NCBI RefSeq assembly: GCF_000003815.2 | Contig: NC_049997.1 | Coordinates: forward strand, 10,471,860 to 10,535,859 | Length of the DNA: 64,000 bases | Source: Branchiostoma floridae | Lineage: Eukaryota; Chordata; Leptocardii; Amphioxiformes; Branchiostomatidae | Direction of reading: 5' to 3' | In this document: positions 1 to 14,742 of the stretch, in pieces | How positions within the stretch are numbered: the first letter of the stretch is position 1 | How the letters are laid out: each line of letters begins with the position of its first letter | Program-made: the position numbers and the translations under genes | The notes under the pieces: model-generated | Databases searched by the model: none | What the model was told of the DNA's origin: nothing | Seen by the model: the letters and a program-made list of their open reading frames with translations, nothing else

Positions 1-250
1 CGAAAGGAACCGTCAAAGGCAGAGGAAACAGTAAACGACATAGTTTTGATTGAACTACAATCCCATTGATGTACCCAACACTAGGACCGACAAAGGCAAA
101 GGAAGACAAAAACGACATTTTTGATTGAACGACAATCCTATTGGTCTATACCAAACACTGGGACCGACAAAGGCGTAGGAAGACAAAAATTGACATTTTT
201 GATTGAACTACAATCCAATTGATCTACACATAGATACATTCAAACGACAA
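1..250. repeat. Tandem repeat, about 82 bp unit, cut by window edge
   Basis: Three successive units share the blocks 'gacaaaggc..aggaagacaaaaa' and 'gacatttttgattgaac(t/g)acaatcc', beginning near 6, 86 and 168. The array runs into the left edge, so its total length is unknown. Units differ by scattered substitutions, so it is not a recent expansion. No coding function is seen. Confidence 0.7.
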
Positions 251-2950
251 AGGTAGCCGTAAGTCCTCTGTGTTGTTTCCTAAAAATGTTTGGAGTCAAG
301 CTTTGTTGTCGCTCCCCAAAGGTGCAATAAGTTGGCGGAATTCTGCCAATAAGTTGGCGGAAGTGGACATCAAGCTTTGGGAAGCGACTTTAAGCACAAT
401 AAAGCTGGATTCTAGACTACGCGCAATTTTTTTTATCACAACACAACATCATTTGCTGCCTGTGTACAAACAAAACGTGTCTCAAAGGCGCCACCTAGGG
501 ACCCATGTGAAAACTGCAGGAAACTTGATGCATGACATATAGAATGGTTTATTCATACATATATACATACATACATGGATATACTAAAACAACAGTACAG
601 CCTGTTATACCTTGCTGTAAAAAGTTAGTTTTAGTCTTAAAATAGTAACCTTAACAACTATTCCTTTTGGCTTCCTTTAAAGACGTTCAATAACTATGAG
701 CTTACAGATGGTCTCGTATTTAGTATTTATTTATTTATTTCGTATTTATTTATTTTTATTTTTATTTTTTTTTACAGATGGTCTCGTATTTAGGGTTGTT
801 ATAGACCCAGTCTTACACAGTTAAAATCTACTGCAAAGTGCACATGTGTTAGGCCAAGAGGCTATCGCATTGTTTCACAGGACCAGTACATTGAATAAAA
901 CATTACTTTTTATGTACTCTATACAGAACTCTGGACTCACTGTCATAAATATCGAGTTTATATATATAATTATAGACTTTTTCTGTTTCGTACAATATAC
1001 AATACATATACAATATAGCTCTCAAACGAACTGATCAATAAACAAACTGTTGATATCTCAGACATCTACAAAACATTTTTACATGTTTAGACAGTTGGCA
1101 AAATATATTTACAAAATCTTCATAGAGATATTAAAATAATCCTTTTTCTTACTAATTTCAAAAACATGCCCACCAGGCATGTATGTAACGAGTGTAGGTT
1201 GATGTCCGGTAGACTCGAGTTGGTAAAAGTGCGGAAAAATATCCTGATTATTTTGAATGATTTGGACAAAGATTTCCTCTTAAACTATACATATATACAA
1301 GAAGAACAAGTATCATCTGAACATCATTAATTACCTACTGGCCATGGAAAATTGAAGTATAGAACATTGATCTCGGGAAACGTAATGTTCCATAACATTA
1401 TTAGACTTGTATTGTTCAAAACAAATATGACAACGTAAAAGCAGTCTACGTATATTACATCTTGTATCCAACATCAATCCTTACACATTGTGTAACTCCA
1501 ATTTTCCATAAGCAATAACGTCCTTGTTCGACATTCTTCCGTTACTATTGATTGAGATACATATTCTATTATAATAATAATGGTTTATTTGGTCCATTAA
1601 AAGTGTACAGAATAGCAGGACTCAAAAAATGGGCCCTGAATTGCTCTTGTACTCACATGATACTTAATGAGGACACTTAAAATCGTTTACAGTTATCAAA
1701 CGTATTAAAATATATACATATTGGATTGACCGGTAAAATCGACAGATAAGGTAAAAACAACGCAGTTCATGAGTTCAACAGTCGGACGATGTGCGGAATG
1801 GTACTGTTCTTATACCGCTCCGTTCTGGCATTCATAGTGTACAGTTTGTTGTGTGATATTTGATATTTCAGTCCGTGTATTTCTTATGTTTGTAATTTGC
1901 ACACTCTATGTTTTTCCCTTCCCGTTGGATCAATGGATTCTGTTTGTATATGTCCTTATGTTTTATTCATGTAATTTGTGCATTTTGGAGGACAAAAATG
2001 TACGTCCTCTGCAAAGTTATATAAAAGCCTTTATACACAAAATGCTGTTTTCGATCCATGTCAGCCTTTAGCTTTCTATTGCAATATTTACATGTTGAGT
2101 TCACCAATAATTAGCCTTGTTTTCCTAACTCGCACTGGGCTTCAAAATTCCCGTCCCTCTGGCGTTGTTTTATCTTTCTTTTCCTTCAGCGGGGCGAGTA
2201 ATTAGCAGAGGAAGGTAATTAAAGAGGCTAATTGGATATTCCCTTGCTCTGGAGCCCACAAGGGGCAAATGTACATCCTTTGGATCAAAAACATTCAAAG
2301 GAACTAGAAAGTAACAGTTCAATTTAAATATAGAACGTTACAAATATGTCGTTTGAGGATAGTTCTTTCAAGGAATCTTACACAAAGTCGTCAACACAAT
2401 GGGTATAAACGACCCCTTTTTAACACTGCTGTAACAAGATAGATGTTGAAGAATAGAGAATGGTGCGCATGAGTAGATAAATGTTTTCACCGAGACCTCA
2501 TCTGCCCTTTAAAAAAAACCCACGTGCACGTATGTAGTACAAGTGTATAACTTGACTTGGATCGTGTTTTCATGTACATATGTACATGTAATGATGATAT
2601 CCTGTCTATAGTTTTAAAATTTTTTTGTCCAAAACAATCGTATACAACTGACTATCGAATTTTTGTTGCAAAATTGACGAAACGTCCAACAGATGAATTC
2701 CGTTGTAACCACAAAACAACCCATCCTGTACATGCCTAGCCTGATAACACATTGTGAGTGAGGTATCATGCTGAACAAGGGTTAAGCAATGCTCATTTTT
2801 TTGTGACAGTTGACTTTGCCACTAGTTATCAATAAATACAGGCACATCACCAGCCAGGCTGATCACTCAGAGCCTCATACATGAACATTAATCGTTCTAC
2901 TGGTGCATTTTCCACCCCTCGTCAGAAGTGAAAAATAATGACTCCTACCT
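251..2950. other. AT-rich gene-free stretch
   Basis: I see no exon with splice signals, conserved motif or recognisable transposon protein here. Short open frames (for example 270-542 and 1853-2071) have AT-rich composition and no family resemblance. A short T-rich patch (about 720-790) contains a small direct duplication of 'acagatggtctcgtatttag'. Confidence 0.5.
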
Positions 2951-2954
2951 CACC

Positions 2955-3193
2955 TGACCTTACTCACGTGTGACGTCAGTAACAGATCAAAGGTGATTTT
3001 GTTCCTGTGTGTCTAGTTGTTGTCTCGTTAAGCTGTTGAAAAGACCACAGGAAGAATAGCTACAATATACATGTATATCGTGCTAAATGTGGATCTGAAT
3101 AAAGTCAATGTGCCGCAGTTCTGTTTGGGTTCAAGTGCTGGCTGCTGCGATGCACGTGACCTTACGTATGACGTCAGTAACAGATCAAAGGTG
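2955..3193. repeat. Direct duplication carrying a CRE-like palindrome
   Basis: Two blocks, 2955-2995 and 3157-3193, share 'tgaccttac..tatgacgtcagt' followed by 'aacagatcaaaggtg'. Each contains TGACGTCA, the consensus cAMP-response element (2971-2978 and 3169-3176). They lie just past the stop codon of the amine GPCR on the minus strand, so the nearer block is in its 3' UTR or 3' flank. Regulatory activity is inference from the motif only. Confidence 0.45.
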
Positions 3194-3213
3194 CCGCTGA
3201 TCTGCTCTATGGT

Positions 3214-3393
3214 TCAAGTGTTGGCCAATGGGATGCTGTAGTTATTTCTGCGAAATAGCATCTTGACACCGTCGCGGAACTCCTTGTTGAAGAGGGCGTA
3301 TATGACCGGATTGAGCGCGCTGTTGCCGTACCCCATCCACTCCACGAACATGAACAAGGGCGGCGGGACCCAGCACGACTCGCACAGGGTCAC
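3214..3393 (-). CDS. Amine GPCR exon 8: TM7 and C-terminal tail
   Basis: 59 codons plus stop. Contains [15 protein letters not shown] and helix 8 ([14 protein letters not shown]). The tail is very short and has no cysteine for palmitoylation. Acceptor ttacag. Confidence 0.9.
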   Translation of the reverse strand: MTLCESCWVPPPLFMFVEWMGYGNSALNPVIYALFNKEFRDGVKMLFRRNNYSIPLANT

Positions 3394-6300
3394 CTGTAAC
3401 AGGCACGATGGATAAGGCATTGTAGGATAGATACTATGGAGTATGGACCGATCCTGTCGAACGCCATATCGAACAAATAGAACCCCCTATTCTATTTCGA
3501 ACACCTCCGTCAAAAACTGCCCAAGTTGGACAGAAATGGCTATTTTTGACGGAGGTGTTCGAAATAGAACCATGATCGAACAGGGGGCGGGGTTTCGGGT
3601 CAGGTCCATTAACACACTGTATTCAAACCAGAAATGGCTAACGTTATATCTTATGTAAGTATCGCACCATATATATAACGTTATAGACATTAGTTATGTG
3701 CCAAATCATTGTTTAGACACAGTGACCAATCGCTGGCCTAGCGGGTGAGAGCAGCTAGCGTGGTGCAAGCGCAAGATTCAAACGCTCTCAGTCGTTGTCT
3801 AGGACCCCAGATTAATGTACGTATATCATGTATCTCTAATGTAAACTACTGTAGCTATAGACAGCCGTATATCTGTAAATATCTGTAACCTTAACTAGAC
3901 CATTGCGTATAAACTTGTGTAGACCGTTGTATAAGACTTGTATAGATTTATCTAGACCTTTGTGTAGCCTTATTAAGTACAGTAGCTATCGAATAATCAA
4001 CGATCAAACAAGAGCAATGGCCGCTATCATAGAAAATGTGGGACATTTCATTTTCAACTGTTTTCAAAGAAGAAGTCAAACCCCGCAACAGTACTGTAGG
4101 TTTAGAATCCTATCCAATATTCTGTATGTACATACAAACAGTTAATCTTTGTATGATATAATTTAGATTATTTACCCGTTTTCAATCACTTGATGTATTT
4201 TATTTTGTTCACTTGCAATGGACCGATCCCAAAACCTCGTCCCCTGTTCGATCATGGTTCTATTTCGAACACCTCAGTCAAATTAGCCATTTCTGCCCAA
4301 TGGGGCAGTTTTTGACGGAGGTGTTCGAAATAGTAAAGGGGGTTCTATCTGTTCGATATGGCGTTCAACAGGATCGGTCCATTAACCACATGGGCATTAA
4401 TTTGCAATAAAACCTTTCATATAAAGGAAAAGGTAGTAAACAGCATTCTACACACCACCAGGTAGCAGACGAAGAACGGCAGCCAACAGATGAGGAAGAC
4501 GCTCACGACGCAGAAGATGATGGACAGCGACTTTCTCTCCTTCTGCTGCGCCGCGCGCAACTTTTCCCGGACCTTCCTTCTGCGCAGGCGCGAGCTCTTG
4601 TCCATTTTCTGGTCCTCGGTCTCGTTCCCGGAGTCCTTAGAGCGCTTGGCTTGGAAGAGATGTAACTTGACACCGCTGGGGCCGGGAACCTGCTGTCCCG
4701 CGTCCTTGTTGATGGGGTTAAGGGCGACGACGTCAGAGCGTGGGAACTTGGGGTCGGTTCTCGGCTGTACCACCTCGACCTCGGGAAGGCGGGTGAGAGC
4801 ATCGGCGGATCTGGAGTTGTTCGTCACCTACAGAAGTCATCAGTACAATAAGGAGGCTGACGGGTCCACGTGCTCATGCGCAAGGTCAAAGGATAAGGCC
4901 CCTGATTTGTAAACAGTTCTTGTCTCATGTATCAAACGATAATCCCCCAAGGAAGGCCCATATCACTAAACCACTAGCCACTTGAGGTCACATTTCCAAA
5001 CCGGGGCCCGGTCGGCAGCTTTCGGGAACTAAAAGTATGACATAAAAGACACCAAACCAACAAGACGTAAAGAGAATAGTCATGGGCGCATTATGTGTGT
5101 ATATCTTTATGTATACAGTTCTATTTTTCATTTCCACAAACAGCCCGGCCGGGCCCCGGTTTGGAAATGGGACTTAAGCCTAAGCAGACCTCTCATCTCA
5201 TCTCATCTCATCTCATCTCATCTTATCTATCCCTTAGTCTAACTAATGTGTTTGACCACTGGGACACCACAGAAGATCCGGCAACCAGTTTTCTATACCT
5301 ATATCGGTTTTCTACTTTTCTTATTATTTCCCTTATTCATTATTGCCATGTTACTTCAGTTTTCCTTTTTGCTATAGTGGTTAGGAGGTCTTCTCTACTG
5401 TGATTAGGAGGTATGCGCACAATAACCCGTACTTACCATCACAGACACGTTGTCAACAATGGGGGTCGTCTTGGTGGGCAGGACCACCATCTTGCCGTCG
5501 AAGTAAGGCCCCCTAGGTGAAAATCCCGGGGACTTCAGTGGCTGCAAGGCCTCCAAGACCTGTAGTTCTTTCTCCGGGCGCTGGAGGGTGTCACTCAGGT
5601 CGCTGGAGACCTGTGTACGGACATCACATGTAGATTGAAGTCGTGTTGCTGACATGAGGACTTCGGTCTCTCTCTCTCCGCATCCATCCTCTCTCTCTCC
5701 ATCCATCCTCTCTCTCCACTAAGGGTGGATACCGGTACAGAAACGTCAGGTACAGGTACGGTCCAGGTCCAGAGGATCAGATCCACCCACCCCCCTCTCT
5801 CTCTCTCTCTCACACACTCTCTCTCCATCCATCCTCTCTCTCCACTAAGGGTGGGTACCAGTACAGAAAATTCAGGCACAGATACGGTCCAGATCCAAAG
5901 GATCAGATCCAGGTCCGGAACTGAACCTGGACCTAATAATCTGTGAAAACTTGCGAATGGGCGATACTCAAAACGATGGTCTATTTGGCTACAAAGGATT
6001 CTGTTTGGTGGAACATCCGACGTCTATAGCGTTTAAAATTCTATCTGAGCCATGTAAACAACACTAACTATCTCCGTTTTAGACCATGTTTGGCTGTAGA
6101 AGCTTGGTAAAGATAACCATCAATTTCACTCTTGTTCAATTCAATCAATTTCTTGGACCAGAAAGCCCTAAAACACGTGAACGCCTGCCGGTATAATCTG
6201 TTAATTTTCGAATCGATTTAACATCCGGTCCACTGATTTTTTCAGGTCCAGGTTTTCCGGACCGGTCCAAAAAGAAAAGAAAAAATATTTGTACCGGTAC

Positions 6301-9300
6301 GGTGTACCGGTACCCACCCCTACTATCCATCCATCCTCTCTCTTTCCATCCATCCGTCCCTGTTTGTGATCGATTCCTATGTTGTTGTTTTTTCGTCTTG
6401 CGGTGCCATTTTGGGTGGCTCTAGTACCCAGTGTTGTAGTGTTGTAAGATTCTCTATTCATTATTGGTTGACAATACCCAGGATGTGGGTAGTATATGGA
6501 TATTAATGACCTGGGTTATGGGGAAAATGAAGGCCTCTGATGGCTGACCCCCCCTGTGTTTGATAGAAAGTAAAAAAAAAAACGTTATGAACGTTACTTC
6601 CGTTACTTCCATTATTATGAACGTCATGAACATGTTACTTACGTTATGATGAACGTTATTATAAACATTTTACCTACGTTACTTGCGTTATTATGGACGT
6701 TATAAACATGTTACTTACGTTATTATGAACGTTATTAACATGTTACTTACGTTACTGACGTACATCCTGTTGGCCCACGCTATCGAATCCTCGCTGTCAG
6801 ACGGCGGCTGTGGTTTCCACTTGGATGGCCCCGGGCCGTCATCTTTGGCCTTACTTGTGTTACTGGGACACTGGCCCACGGCTGGAAAATACAAGGAGGC
6901 ATCGTGATTTTTTTCTCTTTTCTTTGGATGATACATACAGTGTGGGTGTATTTTGTGGGCTATTTAGACAGAGATGAAAAGAAAATGATGTCCTAGTGAA
7001 GATTGACGTATTGACGCAAAGAAAGCTATTTAAGAAGTGTTTTTTTACTCAAGGGTCACCTGAAGGTCATTTCAAGATGTTACCCGAAGGCCACTCCAAG
7101 GTTACGTGTGACATTGTAACTATAACAACATCTTTTTGCCCTCGGTCAGAAACATTATGATTGAGACTAGCTCAGTGGGGACTAACTGGCCCAGTTGGCG
7201 AAGCAGGGGTTACGAAGGCTGCTCGGGAAATTTCCTATGGTTTGATCCATCCACCCACACTGGGAATGTCCCCTACTCTTTTTGCCAGGACTGCTGATTG
7301 CGCCACGCGATCTCACGTACCCTGGAACATCATAACTGTCCTTCAGGCGGACATTGCAGATTTGTTTCCACTCACCGTTCTTGTTGCGGAATTTGAATCT
7401 CTTCCTGACGGCGCGAATGATGCTGGTGTAGACGAAGATGAGGACCCCTAGCGGAATGTAGAAGGACGACACCGAGGAGAACACCACGTATCCCGGAGAG
7501 CTGTTCAGTTGGCACCCTGGGGTTTCGCTGGCCTCCTAGCAGAATAAGAACGATCGCATTTAGATAGTAACATTTCTCACAGCTCATATCCCCCGGATAT
7601 CATTGTAGTCACTAGAAGCCATATAAAACCGTACCGGTGGGGCGAGATCACGGGGGGGCGAGATCGCTGTCACACCGGCGTGTTTTAGCCATTTTGTCGC
7701 GCTTTTTATTTCGTCCCGTTTTCGTCCCGTTTGGTCGGCGATCAAAGAGATTACGGGACACTATACTAGTTTTAAGTAGATAGCCAGACAAAAACCATTA
7801 AAACATATAAAATACAGACAAAACCAAATCTCCACCTGTTTTCGTTATATCAAGCGGACATAAAGACAATGGGACAAAACAGAAAGCCCGACAAAACCAA
7901 AAACACATGAAACACGTAAAAGTGGCCCAAGCTGATCCTCTGCTTGGAGAATGATAAAAACGTTCCGATTGCTGAAAGACAACTGCGCTAAAACTCCGTA
8001 GGCTACGTTGAAATTGGACATACAATTCCTCACTTTGGATAGATTATGGTACGGGGTACCAATGATTTCGTTACAGAAGGGCCTTTACATCTTTTATAGC
8101 AGCCGTTTTCCTGACCTAGTTTTACCCAAACCCATGAACTACTTTGGGTAAAACTAGGCTATTGGTTCAAATCCTGTCATGTTGCCGATCTTGTGCTCCT
8201 GGGAAAGGCACTGTACACGACTTTCACTCAGGTGTAATTATGGCAATAAAAGATCATTCATCGATGTTGAATAGATTAAAAAAATACAAAGATCCCCATG
8301 GAGATAGCGAACAAAAATATCTTCAAAACAGAGGGCTATGACCGCTGTAGAAGGTACCTAAGCTGCTGCTCGAAAGTCGCATGGCACCAAGCTATTAATT
8401 CTAATTTCCAATATCCACTCTCGAAGGAGCCAACGCTGTACTTCTGCTTGAAAAATAATTAAAGAACTTTCCTATTAATTGCTGAAAGAATGATAATAAA
8501 AAATTCCGATTGCTGAAAGACAACTGCACTAAAACTGCAATTTCCAATCTCGAAAGAACCAAAGCCAAATCTTGTACCCTGAGAAAGGCACTTAACACGA
8601 CTTTCCTCACTCCATCCAGGTGTAGAAATGGTAATGAAAATACAAAGTCCCAAGATAACGAGCAAAGAATCTTCAAAACAGAGGGCTATGACCGCTGTAC
8701 AAGATACCTAATTACTGCTCGAAAGTCGCATGCCTCCAAGCTACTCCGAATCTGATTTTCAATTTTGAATGAGTGGAACCAATTTTCCAAAGGGGCCAAT
8801 TACTGCACAAAGGTTCGTGCAGGAGGGATGTTTGTGAGCTCCTGAGAGTCCGAGTACATACGTCGTGAGAGATGAGACGTCAATACCTCCCGGATATGTC
8901 TCATGTTTCTCTTTCAAAAAAGATGTGTGTTCAGGTGGTAATAACATGTTTACCCGAGTTTGGTCGCTGGTAATGCCATCATCGGCGACTTCAAAAAGAT
9001 CGGGAACACGAAAGCCGAGTAGTTCCCATATCATCAAGACTGGAGTATGTCATCAATGTGTATGTAGTTACTGTAATATTGGCGTGAGGCGTCATTAAAT
9101 CTGGGGTTGATGTAGAAAAGGGCTGGTCTGGAAACAACAGGACAGGAGATGCGGGTCCAGATCATCAGGGCATATTCATTCTGTATAATTGGAACGTCTT
9201 GATTGAAATCAGCAACGTCTCTAATTTGAGATTTTCTCTACATGGATTCTCTACACACGATACAAAAGGTCTCACTGATAAAAATCTCTCAGCTGTTTCT

Positions 9301-12300
9301 TCATGTTTCTGTCATCTTTGAAGACAACAGCTTACTTTGTCAGGTAGTTCAGACACAGATACTGGTACAGATACAGCTACAGGTACTGGTTCGTTTTACA
9401 AGTGCAGATACAGTAATCTCCAAACAGATCCACGGTGGCGTAATATAGTATCTAACCCACCCGGTGCCCGCTTGACTCCCTCTGACCGGCTATAATCCTT
9501 GGCCAGCTTTGATACTATCTTATGGCACCGTAGGATCTGCTTGGAGATTACAGATACAGTAGAAGCCGCTTAATCGTACGGCCTATTTGCCAGTAAATTT
9601 CGTGCAATTATCCGGCTGGTGCAATAATGCGAAGTTATTTAGCTGGACCGTACTGTTTTGGGATTTGGGGATTCCGTGCAGTTAACAGAAGTGTGCGTTA
9701 ATCCGGTGTGCAATTAACTGGCTTCTACTGTACAGGTCTATTGTCCAAGCGCTAAGCAGAAGTGACGGTCGGGGAAAGATAGTAGCGACTGTGATTTTTT
9801 CAGCTGCCTCCCGGGAACCAGTACTGGAGCTTCGGAAAAAAATCGCGGCCACTGATATCCTTCCCGACGGTAGCCACTGCACTGAATACAGGTTTTTGCA
9901 CAAAGTTGTGTGGCCCAGGGTTACAGAAATGGAGATGGGCGCCACCATGTGCACCACTTGGTGGGGGAAGGACTTTTTTACGATCAGCCTAGATTGACGG
10001 CCATGTCTATAGGATATCCGTGTGTGAAAGAACGTGCAAACAATGTGCGTCAAACGTGGTGGAAGACGAAACACATTTTATGTCAAACTGCTCTTTCTAT
10101 AAGGCCATGTTGATTTAATTATATGGATGACATCCGCGCTCGCACCAATTTTCGGCCGTTTCCAAAAAAAAAAAAAGTTTTCGACACACAATAAATTGTG
10201 CAAAGCAGCTGTAAAATGAGCACAAATATTCCGCAGATTGAAAAAACAGTATCAGAAAACAGACAATTAATCATAGTCTAATGACATAGAATGCCAAAAT
10301 AAATCTAACTAGAGTTCGGGGACCTCATACCTCCATGAAATATTTATTGCTTTTTTGTGGATGGTATGTATGTTTATAGTCGGTTGTATTTGAGAGTAAT
10401 GGTTATAAATGTTATGGGAAAGTAGTGGTGTATTTATTTAATGACACAGAGGATGTCCATCTGATTAGTAATTATCAAAATGTGACACTTAATTGTGTAA
10501 TGTGCGTTTAAGAGGTCGACGGCATATGGTAACGTGGTGTTCCTTCAGCTTGATGTTTGGCACTTAAACTGTCTAAGGTTGTCAGCATTATTGAGGTTCG
10601 ACTATGTGCCTCAGAGCGGTGTGGTGGGAGGAAGTTGGGAAACTCAGAAAGAAGAAGGGATGTGGCCAACTTTAGTCAGATGGTGATATGATTTTCCACC
10701 AATATGTCATAACATCAGCTGTTCACACGGTACAAAAATGAGATGCACACTTTCCTCTGATAGCCCTACATCAAATGTAAGATGAATACTTGGCGCCAAC
10801 CCCGTCTGCTAAAAAACAAGTACCATTGGCTACGAAAGAGACAGCTAACAACTGTCCCTTATCGTAACGAAATCAGAACATCTGTATCGCCCATAAATCT
10901 TCTCACACCCAACCCATCTAAGATGAGAGGACCTAATGGCATTTTAATCACCATGTCACTCAAATCAGCAGTACAGTATGTGAGACATCCATACCGTTAA
11001 GCATTACCGTTAAATGTACCTCAACTTCTTACAATTATACTTACGCTTCACATCTCCATGATATCCTAAGCAGACATAAATAAAACTAATTATCATATTC
11101 AAAAAACTCGGGGTTCCCCAAACAGCTGTCATACAAATCACCTCACTATCTGCTTAGAGCTAAGCCCATTAACAAACACTTAAAGCACGATGCCTGTTCC
11201 AATATATCGCAGATATAGGGGGGATTTCTGATATTATTACATCGATTATAACGACAGATACGGCGCCCCAAATCACATCGATTCGAGCTTTCATCACAGC
11301 CCACCAACACAACAAGTATGAAACCAATCCATCCAGCCGTTCTGGAGTAATCTTGTACACAGACAGAGACACATAACAGAAAATATAACCTCCATGACAT
11401 TTCATGGAGGTAACTACTGTGCCAACTGTTACAAATATTTCAAACAGTCCTAAGCAGACATAAATAAAACTACTGGGGGTTCCCCAAACAGCTGTCACCT
11501 CACTATCTGCTTGCAGCTAAGCCCATTAACAAACACATACAGCACGATGCCTGTACCAATATATCTCAAATATAGGGGTGATTTCTGATATTATTACATC
11601 GATTATAACGACAGATACGGCTCCCAAGATCTCATCGATTCGAGCTTTTGTCACACCCCACCAACACAACAAGTATGAAACCACTCCATCCAGCCGTTCT
11701 TGAGTAATCATCTACACAGACAGAGACACATAACGGAAAATATAACCTCCATTCCATGACATTTCATGGAGGTAATTAGTCAAAGAATAAGATGTGAAAA
11801 GGACAGAAAGAAAGAAATCTACTGTTGGTATAGGGGGAGGTACCAGTACAGAAAATTCAGGTCCCGTTCAGGTCCAAATGATCATTTTCAGGTCCGGACC
11901 TGAACCTGGACCTGATTGTCTGTGGAAACTTTAGAGCTGGCAATACTCAAAACAATGGTAATTGGTCAGTTTTGCTACAACTTGGAATCTGTTTGGTGGA
12001 TTATTGGACTCCCACTGGCATTTAAAAATCCCATCTCCAAGTAGTAAAGGCTAACTGTCTCTGTACCTTTGACTGTAGAAACTTGGTGCAATTGACTATA
12101 AACTCTACTTGACTTCCTCTTGTTGTCTTCTTGGCCCCCGGTAAGACCCCAAATGCCTGCCGACATAGTGTGTCCATTTTGTAATTGGCGAAACCTGTTC
12201 CTCTGATTTTTTTCCATGTCTGTTTTTTTTCGGATTGGTCCAAGAAGAAAAAAAAATGTCTTGCACCCGTATAATGTACTGGTCCCTACACCTAACTGTT

Positions 12301-14646
12301 GGTATACCATACTATGTGTGTTTAGTCCTATGTTCAACCTTCCTGACCACTTTGATTTCATACTGGAGGCAACTTTTTTTTCGGCCAAACTTTTTTTTTA
12401 TTCGCTCGCTCGCATCAGTTTTGGACCTCCCAGAGGATATCATCCATATAATCAAATCAACATGGCCTAATCACGAAAGAAAAGAGCTGTTCAAAGAGGC
12501 CATCAAATTCCACCCAGACTTCCTCACATTCACTGACAAAAGAAAACAGTTCTCCTTCTAACATCACAAAACCCACACATGATAGAAAGGGTGGGATCTT
12601 TCGTCTTCCTCTGTCTTCGAAAAAGGAGTCGAACTCAATAACCATGATCTAGAGTTAGCTTTTATTAGCTTTAGACTAGAGTGGCACTTGTGATATTGTT
12701 TTTTTTACACTGTTTGAATCTTTTATGTTACCTGCAAGAACGGGCAAGAATTTGCAATAAACTTTGTATTCCTTACTTGTTCGTCACCACTGTCGTCCCC
12801 GCTCTTCCAGCCGAACAGCGGTGGGAGACACACCAGCGCTGACGACATCCACACGATGGCGATCATGATGCCCACCCGGCGCCGAGTGCGCATGCTCAGG
12901 TACTTGATCGGCTTGGTGATGGCCCAGTAGCGGTCGATGCTGATGGCGCACAGGTTGAAGATGCTGGCTGTGCAGGCGAACACGTCTAGCGCCAGGTAGA
13001 TGTCGCACCATGTCTGGATGAAAAAAAGAAAAAGATTTGCTTTCTTTGCTTGGAATTCAGCATTAGGAAAAGAGTATGGTAGTTGAACACTGGCGCTGCA
13101 AGCGATTACGTCTAGTGCCAAGTAGATGTCGCACCATGGCTGAATGAAAGAAGAAAAGAACAAGGTCACATACCAGGGGCCAAAAATCGACATTGACCTT
13201 CGTCTTGCCAGTCTCTATCCACTTACCAAATATCATTATTACAATCCATCCAGAGATTCTAAAGTTATGACGACCGGAAAAATTCTCTAAGCAATGTGCT
13301 GAAATACAACAAAACGGTAGAAAACCCGGCATTGCGTGCTGTTGGCTTACGTATTGCACGTATAAATTCTTTTCTTGTTTTAATTAAAAGAAACACTTCC
13401 AAAAACAGCTAGCTGTGGCAATCCACACTTGCCTTTCATTCGACACTTTAAAAAGCGCCATGCTTCACTTTCATTCCACTTTTACCAAAAACACCTTCAC
13501 ATTGCAGCTGTGGCTCTCGTTGAAGAGTCCTTCACTTCCTTATATGGTTGTTTTCGTGCTGCACTGTCTATTAATTGTTTCATACCAATCGCGAGTGAAG
13601 AGCTTACTCAAGGAAATGAGATAATTTGATGGCACAGAGGGTTTCGACAGGTCCCATCAGCGTTACACCCACTCAAAGATGAGAACGCAGTAATTTAATA
13701 TCAACGGTTTTCGACCCAAGCAGCCGCCGCAGTCTACCACTTTGCCCTTAGAGAGTTCTTCGCTCTGGGACCGGGAACTAGTTTTTGACTTATAATGATC
13801 TTTCTTCACGACTGCTCCTATAAAGTGGAACTCTCATATGAGTAATTTAGGCGTCAAGGGTACCAAGAGCTAAACATAAAAGTACGCGTAGTGGAGAGTT
13901 CTTCGGAGATTTTACATCGCTGATATTTAATAAAAGGACGATGAACCCCGGATGTTGAGTAGGATGTTCAGTGCTGACGCCAGAATTTACACGATGTCTG
14001 GTACAGTTTTATGTTTATTACTATTGATAAATGTCTCAAAAGTGATAGTAGAAAAGTCAGTTATTCTATTATGTAGATAGTTATCTTTTTTGCTAAAATC
14101 AACCCCCTTTTGTGTGGAAGGATTGACATAACTGGTGACAATCACCTTTTCAAGATGTCAACCCGGAGACCAGCCCGTAAGGTTTGATCTACTCACACAG
14201 GGATGGACCTCTACTCTTTTCGATAACTTTTTTATTTGTTCATATGCGGCACACACAAACAAACAAACAAACAAACAAACAAACACATATAGACAGACAG
14301 AGGCAGACAGACAGACAGACACACACGCACACACACACGTTTTGTTTTTCCCGACGTCTACCAGCCTAAAAAATATCATCAGGATCTTTCTATAGTTATC
14401 TTGTTGACAGATAGACAGACATGCACGTACACACACACACAGACACACATACAGACAGACAGACAGACAAAGACAGGCAGACGGACACAAGCACACACAC
14501 ACACATACACAAATACACGCACACACACACACACACACACACATACACACACACACATATACAAATACAAACACACACACAGAGATACAAACACACACAC
14601 AGAGATACACACACACACACAGATACACACACACACACACACACTG

Positions 14647-14742
<96 letters not shown>

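Noticed and set aside
270..542. 90-codon frame near the left edge
   Set aside because: No recognisable motif, no splice context, AT-rich composition like its surroundings.
4490..4912. Plus-strand 140-codon frame
   Set aside because: Antisense shadow of GPCR exon 7, which has a receptor motif and proper splice sites on the minus strand.
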